Shown: positions 30,966 to 42,753 of the stretch, piece after piece
Numbering within the stretch: position 1 is the first letter of the stretch
How the letters are laid out: the number at the start of each line of letters is the position of its first letter
Source of the DNA: Pseudomonas sp. B21_DOA
GTDB lineage: Bacteria; Pseudomonadota; Gammaproteobacteria; Pseudomonadales; Pseudomonadaceae
Assembly (NCBI GenBank): GCA_030544685.1
Contig: CP086683.1
Span: 5,146,001-5,210,000, forward strand
DNA length: 64,000 nt
Reading direction: 5' to 3'
Notes under the pieces: model-generated
Seen by the model: only the letters and a program-made list of their open reading frames with translations
Database searches by the model: none
Told to the model about the DNA's origin: nothing
Position numbers and translations under genes: made by a program

Positions 30966-31705
30966 ATGTTTGATTACACCGCTCGCCCTGAATTGCTCAA
31001 GGATCGGGTCATTCTGGTCACCGGTGCCGGCCGTGGCATCGGCGCGGCTGCGGCGAAAACCTATGCCGCCCACGGCGCCACTGTACTGCTGCTGGGCAAG
31101 ACCGAAGCCAATCTGACCGAGGTCTACGACGCAATCGAAGCAGCGGGCCACCCGCAACCGGCGGTGATCCCGTTCAACCTCGAGACCGCCCTGCCCCATC
31201 AGTACGATGAGCTGGCAGCGATGATCGAAACCGAGTTCGGCCACCTCGATGGCCTGCTGCACAACGCTTCGATCATCGGACCGCGCACGCCGATCGAACA
31301 ACTGTCCGGCGAAAACTTCATGCGCGTCATGCAGGTCAACGTTAACGCGATGTTCATGCTGACCAGCACCCTGCTGCCGTTGCTCAAGCTATCCCAGGAT
31401 GCTTCGGTGGTGTTCACCTCAAGCAGCGTCGGGCGCAAGGGTCGCGCGTACTGGGGCGCTTACGGTGTGTCGAAATTTGCCACCGAGGGCCTGATGCAAA
31501 CCCTGGCCGATGAAGTGGAAGGCGTTGCGCCGTTACGCTCCAACAGCATCAACCCGGGCGGCACCCGCACGAGCATGCGCGCGCAGGCGTATCCGGGGAA
31601 AACCCGCTGAACAACCCGACACCGGAAGAGATCATGCCGGTGTATCTGTACCTGATGGGCCCCGACAGCGCGGGCGTCAATGGCCAGGCTTTCAACGCCC
31701 AATAA
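30966..31705 (+). CDS. YciK-like short-chain dehydrogenase (frameshifted as sequenced)
   Basis: The repaired protein of 246 residues has the NAD(P) motif VTGAGRGIGAAAA (about residues 19-31), LLHNASIIGPR, and the catalytic YGVSK. One G is missing in the run 31595-31598; repair changes the false end after GKTR to GENPLNNPTPEEIM and a natural stop after VNGQAFNAQ. This YciK-type oxidoreductase follows mupP in pseudomonads; its substrate is unknown. Confidence 0.85.
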
Positions 31706-32066
31706 CGCCATACGTCGCATTTGTTGCCGCGGCAGAATGCTGTCGCGGCAAGCCATTGCCGCTTGAAACCGTCACAAAGCCGCCAAAAACCCAGCGCGGC
31801 GGCCCGTCATCCGTCAGCAAGTCATTGATTCGAAAAGCTTTAAATAAAATCGAACCGAATGGCACGGGTTTCGCTCTAAATTCCCTCAAAACATGCCGTG
31901 TGATGGCCATGGGGCAACGCCGATTTCGATAGCTGACTGATCGTCTTGCGGCAGACTAAACTTACGCCAAACGTCCTACGGGACTGATGGATCAGTACGA
32001 CGCGCAGCCCATAGCCGCTCTCACCCAGCCTGTAAGACAGACTTACTGCTTAGGGGCTCACGCCAT
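31706..32066. other. Intergenic region with one hairpin
   Basis: 361 bp without a gene. A 12-bp stem with one mismatch (31724-31751) follows the SDR stop and may end that transcript, although no T-run follows. The rest probably holds the promoter of the downstream diguanylate cyclase gene; I see no sure boxes. Confidence 0.5.
31724..31751 (+). terminator. Hairpin after SDR gene
   Basis: TTGCCGCGgCAG paired to CTGtCGCGGCAA around AATG, 18 bp after the SDR stop. No U-tract, so termination is uncertain. Confidence 0.45.
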
Positions 32067-32993
32067 ATGAAATCTCCTTCCCAGACCCATGCAATTGACT
32101 TCGACAGTGCCAAATTGCAGCGCCTGGGCTTCGGTCAACTACCGGCGCTGATCGAGCGCCCGACCAGCCTGGCGCAACTGCGTCAGCAAATGAGCCTGCA
32201 ACTGCAAACCAGCCTTGAGCCACAGCGCATCCTTGGCCTGTTCTTTCGCGAAATCCAGCGCCTGGTGCCGCTGGACGCCCTCAGCTATGTGCATAAGGCT
32301 AGCGACCTGCGCCTGGAGTTCGGCGCGCGCGGTCATCATTCGGTCAGCTACACCCTGAGCCACGAAGGTGAGCACATGGGCGAACTGATCTTCCGTCGCA
32401 ATCAGCGTTTCAACGACAAGGAACAGGGCGAACTCGAGTCGCTGCTGTCCTGCTTGTTGTATCCGATGCGCAACGCCCTGCTCTATCGCGCTGCAACCCA
32501 AAGTGCTTTGCGCGATCCATTGACCGGCGCTGGCAACCGCGTTGCCATGGAGCAGACCTTGCAGCGCGAGATCGACATGTCGCGCCGCCATGTGCAGCCG
32601 CTATCAGTACTGATGCTCGACATCGACCACTTCAAGCGGGTCAATGACGATCATGGTCACAGCGCGGGTGATGAAGTGCTCAGAGCGATTGCCGCTTCGA
32701 TCAAGGCGCAACTACGCAATGTCGACATGGTGTTCCGGTATGGCGGCGAAGAGTTTTTGATTCTGCTGTCCAACACCGGTCGCGAGGCGGCAGCGATGGT
32801 CGGCGAGCGTTTGCGCCAGGCGACGCAGTCGGAGGAATACTTTGCCGATGGCCAGTTGATCGAGATCACCGTGAGTCTGGGATGCTCGACGTTACTGCCG
32901 GGCGAGTCGGCGGACAGCTTGCTGCGCCGGGCCGACAGTGCGCTCTATGTCGCAAAGCGCGAAGGGCGGAACCGGCTGGCGATGGCCGGCTAA
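32067..32993 (+). CDS. Diguanylate cyclase (GGDEF)
   Basis: 308 residues. An N-terminal sensory region (about 1-145) looks GAF-like and has no membrane segment. A GGDEF domain follows, starting DPLTGAGNRVAMEQ, with the GTP site LDIDHFKRVNDDHGHSAGDEVL and active site YGGEEFLILL. The RxxD inhibitory site RNVD lies five residues before GGEEF, so product inhibition by c-di-GMP is expected. It makes c-di-GMP from GTP in the cytoplasm. The active-site residues are intact. Confidence 0.93.
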   Translation: MKSPSQTHAIDFDSAKLQRLGFGQLPALIERPTSLAQLRQQMSLQLQTSLEPQRILGLFFREIQRLVPLDALSYVHKASDLRLEFGARGHHSVSYTLSHEGEHMGELIFRRNQRFNDKEQGELESLLSCLLYPMRNALLYRAATQSALRDPLTGAGNRVAMEQTLQREIDMSRRHVQPLSVLMLDIDHFKRVNDDHGHSAGDEVLRAIAASIKAQLRNVDMVFRYGGEEFLILLSNTGREAAAMVGERLRQATQSEEYFADGQLIEITVSLGCSTLLPGESADSLLRRADSALYVAKREGRNRLAMAG

Positions 32994-33000
32994 AAATCAT

Positions 33001-33090
33001 TGTGGGAGCGAGCCTGCTCGCGAAGAGGGAGTGTCAGACAACGAGTCGTTGAATGACCCACCGCTTTCGCGAGCAGGCTTGCTCCCACAG
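33001..33090. repeat. REPIN, family A (inverted pair)
   Basis: TGTGGGAGCGAGCCTGCTCG and its inverse 47 bp later. It lies between the stop of the GGDEF gene and the convergent TenA-like gene, where it could also help transcript ends. Confidence 0.88.
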
Positions 33091-33095
33091 TTCGA

Positions 33096-33890
33096 TCAGC
33101 TTTCGGTTACGGTCCTGCGCTCGCGGTTGACCAGCAACCGCTCCGAAGTTTCAAGCTGCATGCACCGTTCCAGGAACAGGTACATGTAGTCGTAGCTCTT
33201 GCAGATCGCCTGACGCAGCTCTGCCTGCAAAGCCTTGCTCGGGTTCATGCCGGCCAGGGTGCAGATGATTTCCAGCGCTTCCCACGGGTGGGCATCATCG
33301 TACTGGGCGTGCATCTTCAACCACTTCATCGCGCGCTTGCGATCTTCTTCCGGAAACGCTGCCGCGTAGACCCCGGTCGAGCAGACCACCGCTGACCATT
33401 CCCCGGTCGCGCCCTCGATCGCATAGTTGGTCGCGGCAATTGCCACGATCAGCGGATCTGCCGAGCTGGTGTGCCAGCACCAGTGACTCAGGGCGTGCAG
33501 CTCCGGCGGCACTTGCTGGGCCTGAAGATCTTCGAGGCTGACGCCATGGGCGCGGCTCCAGTGCATCCAGTAGTCGGCATGGTTGAGTTCGACGCGGATA
33601 TTGCGCATCAGCCAGCGCCGCGCCATGTCCTCGCCGGGATGGCGGGCGAAGCGGGTCTTGGTGAGGTTCTGCGCCATGTACAAGGCAAACTGCTCGACCA
33701 CCGGCCAGCCCCCTATCAGGTACTGGCGCATGGTTTTCGCGCTGAGTTTGTTGTCGCGCATGCGCTGATAAAGTTCATGCTCGACAACCCGGCGCTTACT
33801 CTCGCTGCAATCCTTGATGAGCTGTTGCGCCCAGGCAGGATAACTTGCAGCTTCCATGAGGGGTCCGGTTCGGTTGAATGTGTCGATCAC
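33096..33890 (-). CDS. TenA/PqqC-like haem-oxygenase-fold protein
   Basis: A 264-residue all-helical protein. YLIGGWPVVEQFALYMAQNL, ELNHADYWMHWSRAHG (with possible metal ligands) and ATNYAIEGATGEWSAVV are characteristic of the TenA/PqqC/CADD fold, often annotated in pseudomonads as an iron-containing redox enzyme. The start is GTG at 33890, supported by AAAGGAG nine bases upstream. No substrate can be assigned; thiaminase II and PqqC activities are only family-level possibilities. It lies directly downstream of the rbdA-like gene. Confidence 0.75.
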   Translation of the reverse strand: MIDTFNRTGPLMEAASYPAWAQQLIKDCSESKRRVVEHELYQRMRDNKLSAKTMRQYLIGGWPVVEQFALYMAQNLTKTRFARHPGEDMARRWLMRNIRVELNHADYWMHWSRAHGVSLEDLQAQQVPPELHALSHWCWHTSSADPLIVAIAATNYAIEGATGEWSAVVCSTGVYAAAFPEEDRKRAMKWLKMHAQYDDAHPWEALEIICTLAGMNPSKALQAELRQAICKSYDYMYLFLERCMQLETSERLLVNRERRTVTES

Positions 33891-33936
33891 TGTTCGGCTC
33901 CTTTTGAGTTGTGATGGCAAGGATCGGCGAGAGACT

Positions 33937-36394
33937 TCAACGGAACGTGCCAGGCGCTTTGAACAACAACGGCTGCGGTCTGGCAGGGCGACTTTGCAAA
34001 CTGTCACAGGTAAACAACTGCGGACGCTCGATAACATACCCCTGAGCGTAATCCACACCTATTTCAAGCAACGCCTGTTCGATCTGGTTAGTTTCAACAA
34101 ACTCGGCAATTGTCTGCTTACCCATAACATGACCGATGTGATTGATCACTTCGACCATTGCCCGATTAATCGGGTCGTCCAGCATATCCTTTACGAAACT
34201 CCCGTCGATCTTCAGGAAGTCTACAGGCAAATGTTTCAAGTAAGCGAATGAAGACATTCCGGCACAAAAGTCATCCAGGGAAAAGTGACAACCTAAGCCT
34301 TTGAGTTCGTTGATAAAACGAATTGCACTGCCAAGATTTGCGATTGCACTGGTTTCAGTAATTTCAAAACAAATCATTTCAGGCGGTATAGCGTAGTTAA
34401 CAAACTGTTCCCGCAGGAAGTGCAAAAAGGCGTCATCTCCGATAGTAATGCCTGACAGATTAATCGCACACATCGCTAAAGGAAGTTCATGTTCCTGTTC
34501 GATGCACTGAGCAATAACCTTGAAAACATTTTCAACTACCCAGCGATCCAACTGGGTCATCAAACCATATCGCTCCGCCGCCGGGATAAAGCTGTCAGGC
34601 AGAATCATCCGCCCCGATTCATCATGTAAACGCAGGAGGATCTCGATGTGCCCGGCCTGGCCAGCTTGCGGCTTGAGCGGCGCGATCTGTTGGGCATACA
34701 GGCAAAAACGGTTTTCCTCCAGCGCCATGTGCAGGCGCTGCACCCAGGCCATTTCACCGAAACGCATGGACAGTTCTGAATCGTCGGCGTGATAGACCTG
34801 CACGCGGTTGCGGCCCTTTTCCTTGGCCATGTAGCAAGCCATGTCCGCCGCGCGCAACGAGGCTTCGAGGGTGGTCGGATTCTGTGCGACATGCACCAGG
34901 CCGATACTGACGGTGGTCAGGAATGGCCGCCCTTTCCAGACAAAATGCAGGTTCTGCACCGTCTGGCGCAGGCTCTCGGCAATCTTCTCCGCCACCTCTG
35001 GCGGGCAGTTCTGAAGCAGAATGCCGAACTCGTCGCCACCCAGCCGCGCCAGCGTGTCGCCCTCACGCAGGCCCGATTGCAACAGCGTGCAGATATGCCG
35101 CAACAGCTCATCGCCTGCCGCATGGCCACAGGTGTCGTTGACCAGTTTGAACTGATCCAGATCGAGGAACATCAGCGCATGCCGCCCGGGCTGGCGCGTC
35201 AGGTTGTGCAAGGCCTGCTCGAGGCGATATTCGAATTCGCGACGGTTGGCCAGCCTGGTCAGCGCGTCGTGGGTCGCTTGCCAGGACAGATTGGCGATGT
35301 ATTGCCGCTCCTGGGTCATGTCGTGCAACACCAGCACCGTGCCGCTGACATTGCCGGCGTTGCGGATCGGCGCACCGACCAGGGTCACCGACAACGTGCT
35401 GCCATCCAGACGCTGAATCAGCTTGGAATGTTCGCTGCCGCCACTGAGCTGGCCGCTGAGAATGTGCTCGATCAAGGTCAGCCCTTCGGTCTGGGCGTTC
35501 TCGTCAAGCAGGTTGAACAGCGCCGACAACGGCAGGCCCGCCGCCTGCTCGGCCTTCCAGTGGGTCATCACCTCGGCGGCCGGGTTCATGTAATCGATCG
35601 CGCCGTTGACGTCGGTGGTGATCACGCCATCGCCAATCGACTGTAGCGTAATGTGCGCGCGATCCTTCTCCAGCTGCAGTGCATGGGCAAATTCATGGCG
35701 TTGCTTGAGCAGTTTGTGCGTGCGCCACAGCGCCAGCACGATCAGACCCAGCGCGGTGGCCAGGTTGGTGAACAGCAGCAGGCGCATGATCACCCGCGAG
35801 CCTTCGCCCAAGGCATCGCTGAAGGCTTTCGCGGCTGGAGTTACCGCATCGTTGATGGCGAAGATCTGTACTTTCCAGCGCTGCACATCGCCGGGGCTGG
35901 CCTGGTTCTGCGCAATGCCCTGATGCATCTCCTGCGCGACTTCGTGCAGCCGGTCGAGGTAGGCATCGCCGATTGTCCAGCGATCGATCGCGGTTTCCAG
36001 ATAACTGAAATGGCGAAAATTGAGATACAGCCAGATCAGGCTGGAGACGTCGTCCGGGTGATTGCCCCCTTGAGAATGCCTTCACGCGCCGCTTGCAGAT
36101 CAGGCGGCTGACGATCCAGCGCCAGGCGCAATTGGTGCCCGCCCTGGGGCACGGCGATCGCCGTCAGGTACTTGTTATAGATCGCCTCGTCACGACTGTC
36201 GGCGTAAAGGTTGAGGTAATAGATGGCGTCCTTCTGGCCTTTCGACCACAGGCTTTCGCCGGCCACGTAGCCACGCACGGCCGAAAGCACGTAAAGGCTC
36301 ACGCCCCCAGTAATGCCTGGAACACCACGACAGCAATAAAGGGCCAGACGATACCCAACAACCGTGGTGTTCCCAGAGTCTGCTTTTGCTTCAT
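33937..36394 (-). CDS. rbdA: RbdA-like membrane GGDEF-EAL protein (two frameshifts as sequenced)
   Basis: The repaired protein of 819 residues has an N-terminal TM segment (LLGIVWPFIAVVVFQALLGG), a periplasmic region, a second TM (LLLFTNLATALGLIVLALW), a PAS domain, then GGDEF (RLGGDEFGILL, with the REGD inhibitory site five residues before), then EAL. The EAL signature reads EILLR. The DDFCAGMSSF loop and FLKIDGSFVK are present. The neighbours (MsbA-like ABC gene, DsbA-like, TrhO) match the Pseudomonas locus of RbdA, a biofilm-dispersal phosphodiesterase that degrades c-di-GMP. Frames break at C-runs 36065-36069 and 36304-36308, one base short each. The start follows AAGGAAT. Confidence 0.82.
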
Positions 36395-36531
36395 GAGATT
36401 CCTTGCATGAGCACTGCCCGCTCGCCTTCCGGGCGAATTCGCTATGACGAGACTAGGTGGGGTTCTCGTTCAAGGCAAGGCGCGGCTGTACACCGCGCGC
36501 AGAACGTCTGACAGGCCGGCAAGGGTTTCGA

Positions 36532-38349
36532 TCAGTGCTGTTGCAGGTTGCCGTAGAGCTTGGCGTACAGACCGCCGTCGGCGATCAGTTGGCGATGGTC
36601 GCCGTCCTCGGCGATTTGCCCACCGTCGAACACCAGCACGCGGTCCGCCTGTTTCACCGCCGACAAGCGATGGGCAATGATCAGCGTGGTGCGGCCATTG
36701 AGAAACTTCGCCATCGCTTGATGCAGGTTGTACTCGGTGGCGGCATCGAGGGCCGAAGTGGCTTCGTCGAGAATGACTACTTTCGGCTCGGCGAGAATCA
36801 TCCGCGCAATCGCCAGACGCTGGCGCTGGCCGCCGGACAGACGCACGCCGGAGCGCCCGACGATGCTGTCGAGGCCGTTGGGCAGCGCGCGAATGGTCGC
36901 GGCCATTTGCGCGATTTCCAGCGCCTGCCAGCAGGCTTCGTCGCTGCGCATGCGACCCATAGTCAGGTTGGCGCGCACGCTGTCGTTGAACAGCGCGGGA
37001 TGCTGCAGCACCACCGCGACGTTCTCGCGCACGGTCTCCAGACCGATCTCCTGCTGGGTCGATCCGCCGAAGCGAATGGTCCCGGCCGCTGGCGTGTACA
37101 GACCCAGCAGCAACTGCACCAAGGTACTTTTACCGCCGCCGCTGGCGCCGACGATCGCGACTTTTTCACCGGGCAGGATCGACAGGTTCATCTGATCCAG
37201 CACCAGTTCGTCGCCATAACCGAAGCTCAGGCCTTGCACCTCGATGCCGACGGTTTCGCGGCCCTTGAACGGATCGACGCCGCCGGGATACTGCGGCTCG
37301 TCGGCGCGCGCCAGCAATTCATTGATCCGCGCCAGCGCGCCACCCGCTGCGTAGTAGGCATATTGCAGATTGAGCAGCTGTTCGACCGGGCCGATCATGA
37401 ACCACAGGTAACTGAACACCGCGAGCATCTGCCCGATCGACAGGTCGGAAAACAACACGGTGAGCATCGCCGCCGCGCGGAAGATGTCGATGCCGAACTG
37501 GAACAGCAACCCACTGGCGCGATTCGACGCGTCGGTTTTCCACTGCGAATTGACCGCGTAGTTGCGCACTTCCTGCGCGCGCAAACCGAGGCGCCCGAGG
37601 AAATAGCCCTGACGGTTGCCGGCGCGCACTTCCTGAATCGCATCGAGGGTTTCGCTCAGCGCCTGAGTGAAGCGCGAGGTGCTGTCGTTCTCCAGTTTTT
37701 TCAGGTGCTTGACGCGTTTGCCCAACTGCACCGTGGCGTAGATCACCAACGGGTTGAACAGCAGAATCAGCAGCGCCAGCTTCCAGTGCATCCACATCAG
37801 GATGCTGGCGGTGCCGACCAGCGTCAGCATGGCGACGAGGAAGCGGCTGAGGGTTTCGCCGACGAATTTGTCGAGGGTATCCAGATCGGTGACCAGGTGC
37901 GTGGTCACCGTGCCGCTGCCGAGGCTTTCGTACTCGCCGAGGGAAATGCGCTTGAGCCGTTCGATCAGGCGCACGCGAATGCGGTAGACGATGTCCTTGG
38001 CCAGCCGCGCGAACAGCCGCGACTGCAACACGCCAAAACATAGGGCGCTGCAACGCAGGGTCAGGGTTACCACCAGCATCAGGCCGATATAACCCGCCGC
38101 CTGCTGCCACATGCCCGGCAAAAAATGATTCATGACTTTCAGCGCGGCATCGCCGTGGCCGAGCAGGACCTCGTCGACCAGCAATGGCAGCAGCAAAGGA
38201 ATCGGCACGCTGCACAGCGTCGCCAGCACGGCCACGCCGTTGGCGATCCACAGGGATTTCTTGTGATGCAGTGCCAGACGCCGGACTTCAGCCCAGCTCA
38301 GCCGGTCGACACGCTCTACGGCTGGCGTGTCATCGGCGCGGTCAGACAC
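36532..38349 (-). CDS. MsbA-like ABC exporter
   Basis: A 605-residue fused transmembrane-ATPase half-transporter. The N-terminal part (about 20-320) has six hydrophobic helices. The C-terminal ATPase has Walker A GASGGGKST, signature LSGGQRQRLAIAR, Walker B VVILDEATSALD and H-loop IIAHRLS. It would work as a homodimer, exporting a lipid or drug-like substrate. It begins at GTG, overlapping the upstream gene by 8 nt. The substrate cannot be told; it is a second exporter type rather than certain MsbA. Confidence 0.9.
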   Translation of the reverse strand: MSDRADDTPAVERVDRLSWAEVRRLALHHKKSLWIANGVAVLATLCSVPIPLLLPLLVDEVLLGHGDAALKVMNHFLPGMWQQAAGYIGLMLVVTLTLRCSALCFGVLQSRLFARLAKDIVYRIRVRLIERLKRISLGEYESLGSGTVTTHLVTDLDTLDKFVGETLSRFLVAMLTLVGTASILMWMHWKLALLILLFNPLVIYATVQLGKRVKHLKKLENDSTSRFTQALSETLDAIQEVRAGNRQGYFLGRLGLRAQEVRNYAVNSQWKTDASNRASGLLFQFGIDIFRAAAMLTVLFSDLSIGQMLAVFSYLWFMIGPVEQLLNLQYAYYAAGGALARINELLARADEPQYPGGVDPFKGRETVGIEVQGLSFGYGDELVLDQMNLSILPGEKVAIVGASGGGKSTLVQLLLGLYTPAAGTIRFGGSTQQEIGLETVRENVAVVLQHPALFNDSVRANLTMGRMRSDEACWQALEIAQMAATIRALPNGLDSIVGRSGVRLSGGQRQRLAIARMILAEPKVVILDEATSALDAATEYNLHQAMAKFLNGRTTLIIAHRLSAVKQADRVLVFDGGQIAEDGDHRQLIADGGLYAKLYGNLQQH

Positions 38350-38977
38350 AGGCCGCGCGCTCCAGCCAGCGGCCGAGCAACGGCGACAGCTCGCTGAGCG
38401 GTTGATAGCCGTTGGTCAGCAGCGCCAGTTGCCCGTTGCGCTCGGCCAGCAGGGTCGGGAAACCGGCGATGCCCAGATCCTGCACCCAAGTGAAGTCGGC
38501 CTGGGTCGCCTTGTGCTGATCGGCATGATCGAACAACGCTGCGAATTCGATACGCGGCACACCGGCCTGCTCCGCCAGTTCGACCAGCACGCTGGCCTGG
38601 GTGACATCGCGTCCTTGGGCGTAAAACGCCTGCTGGATCAGCCCGACCAGTGTCCACGCGCAATCCGGCGCCAGACTGCGCGCGGTGACGATGGCGCGAC
38701 AGGCAGGCTCAGTGTCATAGACAAAGCCGTCGCGCAACGCACCGTCGAGCTTGAACGGCTGGCCGGTGGCTTCGGTGACCGCCTGCCAGTGCTCAAGAAT
38801 GTAGCGCCGCGTGGTCGGCTCCAGCGCCGAACCGCTGCCGGTACGCAAGCCGCCGACCACCAGATGCAGCTCCACCCCGGCTGCCTGCGCCTGCTCGACC
38901 AGTGCCTTGGCCACCGGAGCAAACCCCCAGCACCATGAACACATCGGATCCATCACGTAGAGCAGGCGCGCAGACAT
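38342..38977 (-). CDS. DsbA-family (FrnE-like) thioredoxin-fold protein
   Basis: 211 residues with no signal peptide. A CSWCWGF redox motif sits near residue 13 (MDPMCSWCWGFAP), and GIAGFPTLL provides the cis-proline of the thioredoxin fold. This cytoplasmic DsbA/FrnE-like group is of unknown partner. It is coupled to the ABC exporter (8-nt overlap) and sits 2 bp from the trhO stop. Confidence 0.86.
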   Translation of the reverse strand: MSARLLYVMDPMCSWCWGFAPVAKALVEQAQAAGVELHLVVGGLRTGSGSALEPTTRRYILEHWQAVTEATGQPFKLDGALRDGFVYDTEPACRAIVTARSLAPDCAWTLVGLIQQAFYAQGRDVTQASVLVELAEQAGVPRIEFAALFDHADQHKATQADFTWVQDLGIAGFPTLLAERNGQLALLTNGYQPLSELSPLLGRWLERAACV

Positions 38978-38979
38978 GG

Positions 38980-39921
38980 TTAAGCCTCGGTGGATGCTTG
39001 CTTATAGTTGTAGCCGATCGGGTGCGGCTGGTTGCGCGCCTTGGCCAGTTCGATCTGCTTTTGCCGATCGATGGCGCTGCGCCGGGTCTTCTCGCTGAGC
39101 TTGTCCCAGCAATGCGGGCAACTGATGCCGGCGACGTAGTGCTCGGAGGCGCGATCTTCAACACTGACCGGCGTGCGGCAGGCATGACATTGATCGTAGT
39201 CGCCTTCCGTCAGGTCGTGGCGCACGGTCACGCGGTTGTCGAAGACGAAGCAATCGCCGCGCCACTTGGTTTCTTCCTGCGGCACCTCTTCGAGGTACTT
39301 CAGGATGCCGCCCTTGAGGTGGTAGACCTCTTCGAAACCTTCGCCGAGCATATAGCTCGAGGCTTTCTCGCAGCGAATGCCGCCAGTGCAGAACATCGCG
39401 ACCTTCTTGTGCACGGCCGGGTCGAAGTGTTCTTTGATGTAGTCGGGAAACTCGCGAAAACTGGTGGTTTTCGGATCGATGGCACCTTCGAAGGTGCCGA
39501 TCGACACTTCGTAATCGTTGCGCGTGTCGATCAGCAGCACTTCCGGGTCGCTGATCAGCGCGTTCCAGTCCTGCGGCTCAACGTAAGTGCCGACCTTCTT
39601 GTTCGGGTCAACGCCTTCGACGCCGAGGGTGACGATCTCTTTCTTCAGCTTGACCTTGGTGCGATAGAACGGCTGCTCATCGCAGTACGATTCCTTGTGG
39701 TCGATGTCGACCATGCGCGGATCGTTCTTGAGCCAGGCGAGCAGACCGTCGATGCCTTCGCGGCTGCCGGAAACCGTGCCGTTGATGCCTTCTTCGGCAA
39801 TCAGCAGAGTGCCTTTGATGCCGTTGTCGACCATCGCTTGCAGCAGAGGCTCGCGCAGGTCAACGTAATCTTCGAGGGTGACGAACTTGTACAGTGCCGC
39901 CACGACAATCGGTTGTGTCAT
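38980..39921 (-). CDS. trhO: tRNA uridine(34) 5-hydroxylase, rhodanese family
   Basis: 313 residues. An N-terminal acylphosphatase-like domain ([16 protein letters not shown]) is followed by a rhodanese domain whose active loop is [11 protein letters not shown], and a C-terminal Cys-rich segment ([13 protein letters not shown]). TrhO (YceA) hydroxylates U34 of certain tRNAs using O2. The length and motif order are standard. Confidence 0.94.
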   Translation of the reverse strand: MTQPIVVAALYKFVTLEDYVDLREPLLQAMVDNGIKGTLLIAEEGINGTVSGSREGIDGLLAWLKNDPRMVDIDHKESYCDEQPFYRTKVKLKKEIVTLGVEGVDPNKKVGTYVEPQDWNALISDPEVLLIDTRNDYEVSIGTFEGAIDPKTTSFREFPDYIKEHFDPAVHKKVAMFCTGGIRCEKASSYMLGEGFEEVYHLKGGILKYLEEVPQEETKWRGDCFVFDNRVTVRHDLTEGDYDQCHACRTPVSVEDRASEHYVAGISCPHCWDKLSEKTRRSAIDRQKQIELAKARNQPHPIGYNYKQASTEA

Positions 39922-40060
39922 GGGTATTTCTCCAGGTGGCTACCCTCGCAAAGGGTGAACCGGATTCAAAAAAACGCGCCGGCTAAGCGGCGCGTTGCGG
40001 ATTCTAGCAAAAACATGATGTGTTTTGGATTTACTCAGTCTTCTGTGACAACACAAAACC

Positions 40061-40194
40061 TGTGGCGAGGGGATTTATCCCCGTTGGGTGGCGAAGCAAC
40101 CCTAAACCCATTCAGCCCCGTTCCTTCTGCCAGGACCGTGGTTACAGGGTTTACGACTGCTGCGCAGCCGAACGGGGATAAATCCCTCGCCACA
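40061..40194. repeat. REPIN, family C (inverted pair)
   Basis: TGTGGCGAGGGGATTTATCC at the left and its inverse GGGGATAAATCCCTCGCCACA at the right end. It fills most of the 296-bp noncoding gap between trhO and bolA. Confidence 0.88.
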
Positions 40195-40217
40195 AAAATC
40201 CCGCCACATCCAAAAAA

Positions 40218-40517
40218 TCAGTGCTTGCTACCGCCGGCACAGGTCGGCGACGCCGGGGCGCCGTCGATCTCTGCCCATTCCTGCGGGGTGTAGGTGTGCA
40301 GCGCCAACGCATGGAACTCGCCCATCAGCTCGCCGAGCGTGCCGTAGACTTTCTGGTGGCGCTTGACCCGGTTCAGGCCTTCGAACTGCGCGCTGACCAC
40401 CACCGCCTTGTAGTGGGTCTGTGACCCGCGACTGTGCATGTGGCTTTCATCCAGCACTTGCAGGTGCTCAGGCTGTAACAGGGCCAGCGTCGATTCGATG
40501 CGTTGTTGCATGGTCAT
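40218..40517 (-). CDS. BolA family protein
   Basis: 99 residues with the BolA class II KH-like fold: ESHMHSRGSQTHYKAVVVS and VKRHQKVYGTLGELMGEFHALALHTYTPQEW, which contains the conserved histidine used with monothiol glutaredoxins to bind an Fe-S cluster. The ATG at 40517 has GGAG eight bases upstream. It ends CAGGSKH. Confidence 0.93.
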   Translation of the reverse strand: MTMQQRIESTLALLQPEHLQVLDESHMHSRGSQTHYKAVVVSAQFEGLNRVKRHQKVYGTLGELMGEFHALALHTYTPQEWAEIDGAPASPTCAGGSKH

Positions 40518-40529
40518 CACGAACTCCGC

Positions 40530-41045
40530 TTACTTCTTCTTGGCTGGCGCCGCGGCCGGGGTCAGCTCTTTGGTCATGTCGTCGAGCAGCTTGTTGACCA
40601 CTGGCACCGCGCTTTCCAGTTTGCCCTGGGTCATCTGCGCCGACTGCTGGGTCAGCTGCGGCATTTTTTCGAGGACTTTCTTGCCCAGTGGCGACTGGTA
40701 GAAAGCCACCAGATCTTTCAGCTCGGATTCGCTGAAGTTGCTGGTGTAGAGCTTGACCATGTCCGGTTTCAGCTTGTTCCAGCCGATGGCCTGGTCCAGT
40801 GCGGCGTTGGCCTTGGCCTGGTAAGTTTCGAGCACGGCTTTCTTCGACTCAGGGGCTTTGGTCTGTTCAAAGCGCTGGGCGAACATTTGCTGCACTTGCA
40901 TGTACACCGGGGTGCCCAGCTTGTCAGCGTGAGCCAGCGTCAGGAAAGCTTCGGCACTGGCGTTGTGGCTGGCGGTATCGGCAAGCACCTGGCCGCTGGC
41001 GCAAACCAGTGCAACCGCGGTACAGATGGCGCGAAGACGAGTCAT
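40530..41045 (-). CDS. DUF2059 periplasmic protein
   Basis: 171 residues. A signal peptide ends at about residue 23 ([13 protein letters not shown]). The body is helical, and the DUF2059 core [32 protein letters not shown] is unmistakable. C-terminal lysine run (PAAAPAKKK). Function is unknown for the family. SD AAAGGAAA. It ends 12 bp before bolA on the same strand, so the two may be co-transcribed. Confidence 0.88.
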   Translation of the reverse strand: MTRLRAICTAVALVCASGQVLADTASHNASAEAFLTLAHADKLGTPVYMQVQQMFAQRFEQTKAPESKKAVLETYQAKANAALDQAIGWNKLKPDMVKLYTSNFSESELKDLVAFYQSPLGKKVLEKMPQLTQQSAQMTQGKLESAVPVVNKLLDDMTKELTPAAAPAKKK

Positions 41046-41235
41046 CGAGTTTCCTTTAAGCAAAGCGAGGTCGAACCCCAAGGGCGACCATTCTGCGCCT
41101 AACAATCGCTGTGGCTCAACCCCGGCCCTTGCCGCGCTTGATTGGCGGGGTTTTGCGGTCAACAATCGAGTCGATGGAACCACCCGGGCCGACGCCGGCC
41201 TAAATTGCGCCAACAGACCAACAGGAGTGTGCACG

Positions 41236-42630
<1,395 letters not shown>

Positions 42631-42655
42631 AATCTTCAGTGCCTGGAAGTCAGCC

Positions 42656-42738
42656 TTCGCGAGCAAGCTCGCTCCCACAGTGGACTGCATTCTCATGCTG
42701 GGAATGCGCAAAAATGTGGGAGCGAGCTTGCTCGCGAA
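42656..42738. repeat. REPIN, family A (inverted pair)
   Basis: TTCGCGAGCAAGCTCGCTCC and its inverse separated by about 30 bp. It lies between the stops of fumC and the convergent EamA gene. Confidence 0.88.
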
Positions 42739-42753
42739 TGCGGCCGGCGCGGT

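Noticed and set aside
32030..32055. GacA-type upstream site (TGTAAG..CTTAC)
   Set aside because: Spacing is 5 not 6, and it lies within 35 bp of the start codon, too close for an activator site; the RsmA-titrating sRNA signature is absent.
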